Below, piece after piece: positions 51,406-59,276 of a stretch of 64,000 nucleotides of DNA. The number at the start of each line of letters is the position of its first letter. The stretch's first letter is position 1. The notes beneath the pieces were generated by a model. That model saw only the letters and a program-made list of their open reading frames with translations. It had not been told where the DNA came from and made no database searches. Both the position numbers and the translations under genes were made by a program. Source of the DNA: Lachnoclostridium sp. An131 (GTDB taxonomy: Bacteria; Bacillota; Clostridia; Lachnospirales; Lachnospiraceae); assembly GCF_002160825.1 (NCBI RefSeq), contig NZ_NFLI01000007.1, positions 1 through 64,000 on the forward strand, written 5' to 3'.

Positions 51406-53097
51406 TTACGGTTCTTTTCCGCAGGGCAGCGCCTGCTCTGAGGCAGCCCGATCCAGCGCCACAGTCTGGTACAGGCGGTAGCCGCCTGAGAAATTCCGGC
51501 AGTCAAAGCCGTGCTGCATGAGGATCCGGCAGGCGATATAACTGCGGAGCCCGCTCTGGCAGATGACGTAGACCGGCTTTCCTGTCTCCAGCTCTCCGAG
51601 GCGTTCCCGCAGCTCATCCACAGGAATGTTGAGAAAGCCGTCGATATGGCCGCCGTCAAATTCTTCTTTTGTCCGTGTATCCAGAAGGAGAGCGCTTCCG
51701 TCCGTGGGAAGTGTATCAAGCTCATCCCAGAAAAACTGCTTTAAATAGCCCCTGGAAATATTCTCTATCATAAAGCCTGCCATATTGACGGGATCCTTGG
51801 CAGAAGAATAGGGCGGCGCATAGGCAAGATCCAAATCTTTAAGCTGAAGGGCTGACATACCGGCATGGATGGCTGCAGCCAGCACATCGATGCGTTTATC
51901 TACACCGTCATAGCCGACGATCTGCGCGCCCAGAAGACGGAAGGTTTCTTTCTCAAACAGAACCTTCATGGTCATGACTCTGGCGCCGGGATAATAGCCG
52001 GCATGGCTGGAGGGAGAAAGATATACCTTGCCGCAGTCAATGCCCGCTGCTTTGGCTGTGCGCTCGTTGATTCCGGTGGAGGCGGCTGTCATGTCAAAAA
52101 GCTTGATGACAGAGGAGCCTAAGGAACCTGAAAAACGGCTGTCTCCCCCGCAGATATTGTCGGCGGCGATGCGGCCCTGCTTGTTTGCGGGTCCGGCAAG
52201 AGAGATGAGCGCAGCCTCTCCGGTCACAAAATGCTTTACCTGTACGGCGTCGCCTACGGCATAGATATCAGGCGCAGAGGTCTCCATGCGGTCGTTGACC
52301 AGGATACTTCCTTTTATGCCAAGTTCCAGTCCGGCCTCCCGGGCAAGCGGCGTATCCGGCGTAACGCCGATAGCCAGGATTGCCATGTCGGCGCTTACGG
52401 GTTCCTCTCCTTTTAAAAGCACCTGAATAGTTCCGGATTTTTCCTGAAAGCCCTCCACAGAAGATCCAAGCATCAGGCGGATGCCCTTTTTACGCATTTT
52501 GGCATGTAGAAAAGCGGCCATTTCCGGATCAAAAGGACTCATCAGCTGGCGGGGCCGCTGTACGATCGTGACTTCTATGCCCTGCTCTCTGAAATTTTCG
52601 GCCAGCTCCAGCCCGATAAAGCCTCCGCCGGCCAAAACGACGGAGCGGGGCTTCTGCTGCCTGATGAAATTATGAATGCGGAAGGTGTCTTCCACAGTGC
52701 GCAGGGTGAAAAGCCTGTCCAGTCCGATTCCGGGCAGATCCGGCTGCGTGGGTCTGGCTCCGGGAGAAAGCAGAAGCTTGTCGTAGCTTTCTTCAAACAC
52801 AGCTCCGGTTTCCAGATTCCGCACAGTGACGGTTTTCTGCTCCGGATGGATGGCAGTGACCTCGTGGCGTATCTTCATTTCCACACGGAACCGCTCCCAG
52901 AAGCTTTCCGGCGTCTGGAGCGTCAACTCCTCCGAATCCGTGATGACGCCGCCGATGTAATAGGGCAGTCCGCAGTTTGCGTAGGATACATAGCCGGACC
53001 GTTCGAATACAAGGATCTGCGCGGATTCATCCAGCCGCCGGATGCGGGCGGCCGCAGTGGCGCCGCCCGCCACTCCTCCGACAATTACAACCTTCAT
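51406..53097 (-). CDS. FAD-dependent CoA-disulfide reductase with C-terminal rhodanese domain
   Basis: A 563-residue fusion. The N-terminal part is a pyridine-nucleotide-disulfide oxidoreductase with FAD motif VIVGGVAGGATAAARIRR, the single active cysteine C42 in SYANCGLPYYIGG and a second Rossmann motif (LAGGGFIGLELAENF). The C-terminal rhodanese domain (about 455-545) has VICQSGLRSY with the active cysteine. Such fusions reduce CoA disulfide or persulfide and handle sulfane sulfur. It lies directly after a small rhodanese gene (3-base gap), forming a sulfur-redox operon. Confidence 0.93.
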   Translation of the reverse strand: MKVVIVGGVAGGATAAARIRRLDESAQILVFERSGYVSYANCGLPYYIGGVITDSEELTLQTPESFWERFRVEMKIRHEVTAIHPEQKTVTVRNLETGAVFEESYDKLLLSPGARPTQPDLPGIGLDRLFTLRTVEDTFRIHNFIRQQKPRSVVLAGGGFIGLELAENFREQGIEVTIVQRPRQLMSPFDPEMAAFLHAKMRKKGIRLMLGSSVEGFQEKSGTIQVLLKGEEPVSADMAILAIGVTPDTPLAREAGLELGIKGSILVNDRMETSAPDIYAVGDAVQVKHFVTGEAALISLAGPANKQGRIAADNICGGDSRFSGSLGSSVIKLFDMTAASTGINERTAKAAGIDCGKVYLSPSSHAGYYPGARVMTMKVLFEKETFRLLGAQIVGYDGVDKRIDVLAAAIHAGMSALQLKDLDLAYAPPYSSAKDPVNMAGFMIENISRGYLKQFFWDELDTLPTDGSALLLDTRTKEEFDGGHIDGFLNIPVDELRERLGELETGKPVYVICQSGLRSYIACRILMQHGFDCRNFSGGYRLYQTVALDRAASEQALPCGKEP

Positions 53098-53100
53098 AGC

Positions 53101-53421
53101 TTACCTCTCCATTCTTCCGTGATAGTGGTTGATGCCTCCCAGATCGGTTACATGGGTATAGCCCATGTGCTTCAGGCCGGATACGGCCTGCCGGCTTCTG
53201 GCGCCGCTGAAGCAGTAGACGAACAGCGGAGTGCCGGGATTCGGAACGGCGGATTTTATCTGATTCAGTTCATGCAGGGCAATGTTTCTGCTTCCGGGGA
53301 TTCTCCCTTCGGCGTATTCCTCGTCCGTGCGCACATCCAGCAGAACGGCGCCAGGCGTGGCTTTATATTTTTCCAGTTCTTCATTGATATCGGGTATTTT
53401 CAGAAAATCAAAGAGTCCCAT
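53101..53421 (-). CDS. single-domain rhodanese
   Basis: A 106-residue protein with one rhodanese domain (AVLLDVRTDEEYAEGRIPGS, then the active loop YCFSGARSRQ). It transfers sulfane sulfur and probably cooperates with the rhodanese-containing reductase encoded downstream. The start at 53421 is used because GGAGG lies 8 bases upstream; the in-frame ATG at 53436 overlaps that site. Confidence 0.9.
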   Translation of the reverse strand: MGLFDFLKIPDINEELEKYKATPGAVLLDVRTDEEYAEGRIPGSRNIALHELNQIKSAVPNPGTPLFVYCFSGARSRQAVSGLKHMGYTHVTDLGGINHYHGRMER

Positions 53422-53552
53422 AGGTTTGTCCTCCATTTGGTGTAATGATTTGCAGGGCGGCGGGAAATCAAAGCTTCAGGCTTTTCCCTGCCGGATATCT
53501 GTATTCTACAGCAGGGAAACTCTTTTTTCTGTGACAAAGTCACCGTTGTGAT

Positions 53553-53593
53553 GAAAAAGCCGGAGAAGCCGCTGCTATTGCAGCAGCTTCTCC
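53553..53593 (-). terminator. terminator of the papain-like-fold gene
   Basis: GGAGAAGC (53562-53569) and GCTTCTCC (53586-53593), with nested GCTGC/GCAGC. On the minus strand it is followed by GGCTTTTTC. It overlaps the last codons of the gene. Confidence 0.75.
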
Positions 53594-54408
53594 AGCCAGG
53601 TGTCTTTCCCCAAAGGGCCGAAGCCCCAGGATTCGCTGAGAGAGCGGCACATGCGTTTATAATTGCTTTTGGGAAAGAGACTGGCTTCTGTTTCGTTGAA
53701 GGAGGCCGCTTCCGGGTCAATGAGCGCGATCAGCCTGCGGGCGGCTGTATCGCAGTTATGTGTGTAGATCTGGTATCTGGGAAGCTGCTCCTGAGAGAGA
53801 AAGGCTTTCATGGAATTCTCGGCAGAAAGGCGGACGCTTTCGCTGCTTTCGGGAGTGTGGAGTGCGGCATACAGTTTTTCGAATTCGTCTCCTGCATTGA
53901 TATAGCTTTTCGTGCCCGACAGGATGGTATCAAATTCATTTCTTGTGATATATCGGTAAAGAATACGGTCAAAATTGCGGCATTCGTCAAACTCATTCGT
54001 GGAAAAGGCAGAGGCGGGCGGTTCGCCTGTCTCTAAAAACGCGGATGTTTCTTCCGGGGTCATGGAAATTACTTTCATTTTTCCGATTCCTTCCTTTCCA
54101 AGCAGGCATTGGATCAGACTGTACTGCATCCCATTATAGCTGAAAATCTGGCCTGCGCCGTCCTCATCAATCAGCAGAAGGGCAGAATGACCGAGTCCCT
54201 TCATGCCGTCCAGATTCAGAAGATAGCAGACCTGGCAGCTTTGTATCTGCTCTTCTGGAAGAGTTCTGGCCTGTTCAGAAAGAGGAACAGAAGCTGCGCG
54301 CTGAGGCGGGGTGTAAAAAAAGAATTTATATACGAAAAAGGCCAGGATCAGAAAAAAGAAAATGAGAAGGAAAATAGTGGATTTTCTGGTTTTATGACGG
54401 GTTCTCAT
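53575..54408 (-). CDS. membrane-anchored protein with DUF4105/papain-like motifs
   Basis: A 277-residue protein with a basic N-terminus, one membrane helix (about 11-31, STIFLLIFFFLILAFFVYKF) and an outside domain. Two motifs stand out: GHSALLLIDEDG (about 75) and YTHNCDTAARRLIALID (about 220). A histidine before and an asparagine-cysteine after is the order in circularly permuted papain-like folds such as DUF4105, so a cell-surface amidase or peptidase role is possible. The start at 54408 follows GAGGAT. It is divergent from the second BlaI/M56 operon with a gap of about 160 bases. Confidence 0.6.
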   Translation of the reverse strand: MRTRHKTRKSTIFLLIFFFLILAFFVYKFFFYTPPQRAASVPLSEQARTLPEEQIQSCQVCYLLNLDGMKGLGHSALLLIDEDGAGQIFSYNGMQYSLIQCLLGKEGIGKMKVISMTPEETSAFLETGEPPASAFSTNEFDECRNFDRILYRYITRNEFDTILSGTKSYINAGDEFEKLYAALHTPESSESVRLSAENSMKAFLSQEQLPRYQIYTHNCDTAARRLIALIDPEAASFNETEASLFPKSNYKRMCRSLSESWGFGPLGKDTWLEKLLQ

Positions 54409-54497
54409 GGTGTTTTTATCCTCTTTGACATCGTTTGGTATTGTGTTCAGTGTACATGGCAGCCTGCAGAATGTCAACGAATGAAAAAAAATGGTAC

Positions 54498-54546
54498 TTG
54501 ACAGAACGAGACTACAGACGTAGACTATAAGTGTCTACAAAAGTAG
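54498..54546 (+). promoter_or_regulatory. promoter and two BlaI-type boxes, second blaI operon
   Basis: TTGACA (54498-54503), 17 bases, TAGACT (54521-54526). Two CTAC-N4-GTAG palindromes lie at 54512-54523 (over the spacer and -10) and 54535-54546 (just downstream), centred 23 bp apart. This is the core of known BlaI/MecI operators. Repression by the BlaI protein encoded next to it is a strong inference. Confidence 0.75.
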
Positions 54547-54570
54547 TCTGCATTGCGGAGGTGAAGGAAA

Positions 54571-54942
54571 GTGGAGAAGAAAACAATGGTTTCTGATGCG
54601 GAGCTTGAGATTCTTGAAGTGCTCTGGGAGGCAGGAAAGGCTCTGAATGCGGCAGAGATCAGAACCCTTTTGGAAAAGAATAAAAAATGGGAACGGACCA
54701 CGATACTGACGCTGATTCAGCGGCTGGTGAAAAAGGGAATGCTGGCTCAGGAGAAGCGGGAGGTCTATTATTACCGGCCCAATGTGGACCGGAAGGATTA
54801 TGTAAAGGAAGAAACCCGGAATTTCGTAAACAAATTTTTTAAAGGAAATGCGGGCAATATGGCGGCGGCCCTGATGTCGGATGACAGTCTGACAAAAAGA
54901 GATATTGAAGAGCTGAGAGATTTTTTTAACAGCCGGTTCTGA
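54571..54942 (+). CDS. BlaI/MecI/CopY family repressor
   Basis: A 123-residue repressor with the BlaI pattern (SDAELEILEVLWEAGKALNA, then KWERTTILTLIQRLVKKGML) and C-terminal helices with KEETRNFVNKFFKGN for dimerisation. The GTG start at 54571 follows GGAGGTGAAGGA. Two CTAC-N4-GTAG boxes lie in its promoter. It is 22 bases upstream of its M56 partner. Confidence 0.9.
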   Translation: MEKKTMVSDAELEILEVLWEAGKALNAAEIRTLLEKNKKWERTTILTLIQRLVKKGMLAQEKREVYYYRPNVDRKDYVKEETRNFVNKFFKGNAGNMAAALMSDDSLTKRDIEELRDFFNSRF

Positions 54943-54964
54943 AGAGCAGGGAGGGGAGGAAATT

Positions 54965-56920
54965 ATGGAACGTCAGATCATACAGGAGCTTTTGATTTTG
55001 TCACTTTCCGGGACGGCGCTGGGTTTTCTTTTTCTGCTCCTGCGTCCTCTTACAAAGAAAGTGTTTTCATGGAAGTGGCATTATTATCTCTGGCTGGTGG
55101 TGCTTCTGCGGCTGCTGGCTCCGGTTCATATAGACGCCGGCCTTTTTCCGGAGGTGCCGCGGTGGGGTGAGGTACAGCTTCAGGAGAGCGGAGCCGGGCA
55201 GAGCCGGAGCGGGGACAGCGCTGCGGCTTCCGGTCAGGATCAGGCTTTGGAATATGAGACGGCTTCCAGCCAGGATCAGGCTTCGGAATATGAGACGGCT
55301 TCCGGTCAGGATCAGGCTTTGGAATATGAGGCGGCTTCCGGCCAGACGGGAGACAGAATACAGACAGTCCTTCATGGGCTTGCCCTGATTTGGATATTTG
55401 GAGCAGCTCTGGCTCTGATTCTGAGAATTTATCATTACCGGAAATTTGTGTGCCATGTAAAGGCAGATTGTGTCCGTGTGGAGACGGAGGAGATTCAGAA
55501 GCTAGCCAATACGCTGGGGCAGAAATTTCATATAAAAAAATGGCTTTGGGTATATGAGAGCTCTCTTGTGGCCAGCCCTGTTCTGATAGGAATACGCAGA
55601 CCCTTTATTGTTCTGCCAAAGGGAACGGTGGAAGCGGAGGATGCAGAGCTTGTTCTGCGGCACGAATTTACTCATTTAAAAAGGCATGATTTGTGGTACA
55701 AATGGCTGTACCAGCTGGCGCTCTGCGTTCACTGGTTTAATCCGTTTCTTCATGTGTTTGGGAAATATCTGGACAGGGACTGCGAGCTTTCCTGCGACGA
55801 GGCGGTTATCGCTCCGCTTTCGGAGGAAGAACGCAGAAGCTACGGGAATCTTCTTCTGGATACGGCGGAACAGCAGAGCCGGATTCACAGAAGCGTTTTG
55901 TCTGCCACACTGTCAGAGGGAAAAGAAAATCTGCGGCAGCGTCTGCAGAGCATCCTTTCCTTTCGGAAACGGGGAATTGCGGCAGCCGGTCTTTCTGCGT
56001 TGATTTTTGCGGGAGCGGCGGCGCTGGCTGCCTGCGCTCCGGCTGTGCGCCAGGATGCAGAGACAGACAGCACTGTTTCCAAGGAGGAAGGCTCTCAGGG
56101 CTTTTTCGCCGATCTGGTGGATGGGCTCATGGGAGGAAGCTGGAGAGAAAGTGTGCTGAAGGAGCCTTTTCACATCAGCGACTCGGAGGATGCCTGGCGT
56201 GTCTATGAGGATGAGGAGCTTCTGGCGGGAGATGATGTGGATGGCGTATGGCGCGCTTATTTTTACAGCGGAGGCCAGGGAGTCAGGGCGGAAAGCTTTG
56301 CCTTCTGCGGTTCTGATTCGATTTTGATTGCGCAGGCGGAGGAGCCGGCGGAGATTACCGTTCATTCCTCCTGGCAGCTGCTGTCGGGCAGCTTTAAGCT
56401 CGTCCGCGTGGGGCCTGACGGGAATGTGGAGACGCTGACAGAAAGCGGAGAGGAGGACGATCTGAAGCTTCAGCTGGAGACGGGCAGAAACGTGATTAAG
56501 ATGGTGGGCCGGGAAGCAAGACTGGAGCAGCTTCAGATATCCTTTGACGGCCTGGGGTCCCGTAAGCTGGCCCATGTGTTTTATACTGAGAACGATGAGA
56601 AAGCAGCCCTATTGCTGGAGCATATCCGGGAGGGCACGGCAGATAAGGAGGACTTCCTGTATTACCTGGAGTGGCTGGATGAGGACACTGTGCTGGAGCT
56701 GGTGCAGGAGCTTGACGGGGAGGAGTTCACATTTGAAGTTCTGAGAGAGCTTTTGTATTATCTGGATGAGGAAAACTGCGAGACGTGCCTGAACCTTTAT
56801 CTGGATATGGGAAATACGCTGACTGATAGACAGTACGGCGAGATAGAATATTTCTTAAGCGGCAGCGCCAGGCAGAGGCTGGATGAACGCCTGAACATAG
56901 CGTCAGGGGACAAGGAGTAA
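54965..56920 (+). CDS. BlaR1-type M56 membrane metallopeptidase/sensor (second copy)
   Basis: A 651-residue M56 protein with zinc motif HEFTH at 233-237, HWFNPF and ELSCDEAVI. Four membrane helices are predicted (about 10-28, 36-53, 137-157 and 338-358). An acidic tandem repeat (SGQDQALEYETA type, 12 residues, three copies at about 88-123) fills the loop before helix 3. After helix 4 a lipobox-like LAACAP is seen, but it is far from the N-terminus. The outside domain (about 365-651) shows no penicillin-binding motifs. The signal it detects is unknown. It likely controls the BlaI protein encoded upstream. Confidence 0.87.
   Translation: MERQIIQELLILSLSGTALGFLFLLLRPLTKKVFSWKWHYYLWLVVLLRLLAPVHIDAGLFPEVPRWGEVQLQESGAGQSRSGDSAAASGQDQALEYETASSQDQASEYETASGQDQALEYEAASGQTGDRIQTVLHGLALIWIFGAALALILRIYHYRKFVCHVKADCVRVETEEIQKLANTLGQKFHIKKWLWVYESSLVASPVLIGIRRPFIVLPKGTVEAEDAELVLRHEFTHLKRHDLWYKWLYQLALCVHWFNPFLHVFGKYLDRDCELSCDEAVIAPLSEEERRSYGNLLLDTAEQQSRIHRSVLSATLSEGKENLRQRLQSILSFRKRGIAAAGLSALIFAGAAALAACAPAVRQDAETDSTVSKEEGSQGFFADLVDGLMGGSWRESVLKEPFHISDSEDAWRVYEDEELLAGDDVDGVWRAYFYSGGQGVRAESFAFCGSDSILIAQAEEPAEITVHSSWQLLSGSFKLVRVGPDGNVETLTESGEEDDLKLQLETGRNVIKMVGREARLEQLQISFDGLGSRKLAHVFYTENDEKAALLLEHIREGTADKEDFLYYLEWLDEDTVLELVQELDGEEFTFEVLRELLYYLDEENCETCLNLYLDMGNTLTDRQYGEIEYFLSGSARQRLDERLNIASGDKE
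55226..55333 (+). repeat. 36-bp tandem repeat in the second M56 gene
   Basis: Three 36-bp units starting GCTTCCGGTCAGGATCAGGC or a near variant (55226, 55262, 55298) encode AS(G/S)QDQA(L/S)EYE(T/A)A. Copy number may vary between strains. Confidence 0.85.
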
Positions 56921-56970
56921 TATGCATGATTCTCTGATACGCTGACGATGGAAGAGAGAAAATTTCAGAG

Positions 56971-57020
56971 AGAACGGCAGTGAGGGATATGCCCTGGGCT
57001 GCCGTTTCTTCTGTTTTTTT
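56971..57020 (+). terminator. terminator after the second M56 gene
   Basis: AGAACGGCAG (56971-56980) pairs with CTGCCGTTTCT (56999-57009), followed by a T7 run. Confidence 0.8.
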
Positions 57021-57048
57021 CTGTGGCTCCTTTTTTAGAAATTACGGG

Positions 57049-57077
57049 TTGCTTTCTCAATTGATATTTAGTATTAT
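57049..57077 (+). promoter_or_regulatory. plsX operon promoter
   Basis: TTGCTT (57049-57054), 17 bases, TATTAT (57072-57077). No FapR-like operator was recognised. Confidence 0.65.
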
Positions 57078-57141
57078 GATAAAGAACCTGACAGGTGGGG
57101 AATTTTGCCTGACCCGGAAGGAAGACCAGGAGGAAGAGATC

Positions 57142-58155
57142 ATGCAGGAAATGATTAAGGTTGCGGTGGACGCAATGGGCGGCGACAATGCTCCTGATGA
57201 GATCATCAAGGGAGCGGTGGAAGCCGTCAGTCTACGGGAAGACATCAAAGTATTTCTTGTGGGAAAAGAGGAACTGATTCGGGAAAAATTAAAAGCGTAT
57301 TCCTATAAGGATGAGCAGGTCGAGATTGTGAATGCGACAGAGATCATCGAGATGGCGGAGCCTCCGGTGGCGGCGATCCGTAAAAAGAAGGACTCATCTA
57401 TCGTGGTGGGAATGAAGCTTGTAAAGGAAGGAAAGGCGGACGCCTTTGTATCTGCAGGAAGCTCGGGAGCCGTGCTGGTCGGCGGACAGCTTCTGGTAGG
57501 CCGGATTAAAGGGATCGAGAGACCGCCTCTCGCCCCGCTGATTCCTACGGAGAAGGGGGTATCCCTTCTGGTGGACTGCGGCGCAAATGTGGACGCAAGG
57601 CCGGCGCATCTGGTGCAGTTCGCGAAGATGGGCTCTATCTATATGGAGCATGTCATGGGAGTCAAAAACCCGAAGGTAGCTATCGTAAATATCGGAGCCG
57701 AGGAGGAAAAGGGAAACGCCCTGGTGAAGGAGACCTTCCCGCTTCTGAAGGAGTGTGAGGATATCAATTTCACCGGAAGCATCGAGGCCCGGGAGATTCC
57801 GCACGGACAGGCTGACGTGATTGTCTGCGAGGCGTTCGCCGGCAATATTATTTTGAAGCTCTATGAGGGACTGGCTGCGGTGCTGGTCAGCAAGATTAAG
57901 GAAGGGATGCTGAGCACTCTTCGCAGTAAGATCGGAGCGCTTCTTGTAAAGCCGGCCCTGAAGCAGACACTAAAATCCTTTGACGTGTCCGAATATGGCG
58001 GAGCTCCGCTTCTGGGACTGAACGGTCTGGTGGTAAAGACTCATGGAAGCTCCAAAGCGAAGGAGATCAGGAATTCCATTATCCAATGCGTCACATTTAA
58101 GGAGCAGCGGATTAATGATAAAATCAGAGAGAATATTTTAAGAGAGGAAGGATAA
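57142..58155 (+). CDS. plsX: phosphate acyltransferase PlsX
   Basis: A 337-residue protein with the PlsX pattern ([20 protein letters not shown], then [29 protein letters not shown] and [20 protein letters not shown]). It makes acyl-phosphate from acyl-ACP for phospholipid synthesis. The start at 57142 has AGGAGG 8 bases upstream; earlier in-frame codons lie in the promoter. It is followed after 4 bases by acpP, the usual core arrangement. Confidence 0.95.
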   Translation: MQEMIKVAVDAMGGDNAPDEIIKGAVEAVSLREDIKVFLVGKEELIREKLKAYSYKDEQVEIVNATEIIEMAEPPVAAIRKKKDSSIVVGMKLVKEGKADAFVSAGSSGAVLVGGQLLVGRIKGIERPPLAPLIPTEKGVSLLVDCGANVDARPAHLVQFAKMGSIYMEHVMGVKNPKVAIVNIGAEEEKGNALVKETFPLLKECEDINFTGSIEAREIPHGQADVIVCEAFAGNIILKLYEGLAAVLVSKIKEGMLSTLRSKIGALLVKPALKQTLKSFDVSEYGGAPLLGLNGLVVKTHGSSKAKEIRNSIIQCVTFKEQRINDKIRENILREEG

Positions 58156-58159
58156 CACA

Positions 58160-58393
58160 ATGGAATTTGAAAAATTAAAAGGAATTATTGCGGACGTACT
58201 GAACGTTGATGAAAATGAAATTACGATGGAAACCACATTTGTGGACGATTTGGGAGCAGATTCCCTGGATGTATTCCAGATTATCATGGGAATCGAGGAA
58301 GAGTTTGACGTTGAAATTGATCAGGAAGAGGCTGAAAAGATCGTGTCTGTGGGCGACGCGGTAGAGGAGATCAAAAAAGCGCTCAATAACTAA
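58160..58393 (+). CDS. acpP: acyl carrier protein
   Basis: A 77-residue acidic protein with the phosphopantetheine site S35 in LGADSLD. It carries acyl groups in fatty-acid synthesis. Standard length. It lies between plsX and rnc. A partial hairpin (GGCTGC near 58413 with GCAGCC near 58461) follows, perhaps for mRNA processing. Confidence 0.97.
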   Translation: MEFEKLKGIIADVLNVDENEITMETTFVDDLGADSLDVFQIIMGIEEEFDVEIDQEEAEKIVSVGDAVEEIKKALNN

Positions 58394-58583
58394 GCCGGCA
58401 AACGAAATCAAAGGGCTGCTGCAAATGTAGAGGAAAGGAAGTCTGATTCTATGTTTCCGGCAGCCTTGTTCTATGGAAAGCGCCGGGCGGCGAACTGCTC
58501 TGGCGCCGAAAAAAGAAAGAATGCGGGAGACAAAGACGGGCAGTACAAAGCCGGTCTGTTTTCTGCTGTACAGGAGAATGCAT

Positions 58584-59267
58584 ATGAAACTGGAAGAACT
58601 GGAAAATAAGCTGGGCTATCGTTTTCATGACCGGAAGCTTCTGGAGCAGGCATTGTGCCACAGCTCCTATGCCAACGAGCGCCATATGGACAGGCTTCTG
58701 AATAACGAGAGGCTGGAGTTCCTGGGCGATGCGGTGCTGGAGCTTGCCACCAGCGAATATCTGTACCTGAATTATCCGGAAATGCCGGAGGGAGAAGCGA
58801 CGCGTACCAGAGCAAGCATTGTCTGTGAGCAGACGCTGGCACTCTGCGCACGGGATCTGGGCCTTGGAGCCTGGCTGCGCCTTGGAAAGGGAGAGGAGCT
58901 GACTGGCGGCAGGGAGAGGGATTCGATCACCTCGGATGCCATGGAAGCTCTGCTTGGAGCTATCTACCTGGACGGTGGTTTTGCTAATGCAAAAGAATTT
59001 GTGCACCGCTTTATTCTAAATGACATCGAGCACAAGAAACTCTTTTTTGATAGCAAGACTATCCTTCAGGAGCAGATTCAGAGCGAGACGGAGGAGCCCC
59101 TTCACTATGAACTGATAAAGGAAGAGGGGCCGGATCACAACAAGCGGTTTACCGTCGAGGTCTGTCTGGGAGGGCAGGTCCTCGGAACAGGCAGCGGACG
59201 GACAAAGAAGGCTGCGGAGCAGGAGGCTGCTTACCGCGCAATACTAAAAAGACAGAAAAATGGATAA
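58584..59267 (+). CDS. rnc: ribonuclease III
   Basis: A 227-residue protein with the RNase III motif NERLEFLGDAVLELATSEYL, a second acidic cluster SDAMEALLGAIYLDGG, and a C-terminal double-stranded RNA-binding domain (TILQEQIQSETEEPLHYELI, ending GSGRTKKAAEQEAAYRAIL). It processes rRNA and structured mRNAs. The start at 58584 has AGGAG 7 bases upstream. It is followed by smc after 9 bases. Confidence 0.95.
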   Translation: MKLEELENKLGYRFHDRKLLEQALCHSSYANERHMDRLLNNERLEFLGDAVLELATSEYLYLNYPEMPEGEATRTRASIVCEQTLALCARDLGLGAWLRLGKGEELTGGRERDSITSDAMEALLGAIYLDGGFANAKEFVHRFILNDIEHKKLFFDSKTILQEQIQSETEEPLHYELIKEEGPDHNKRFTVEVCLGGQVLGTGSGRTKKAAEQEAAYRAILKRQKNG

Positions 59268-59276
59268 GGTCGCAGG

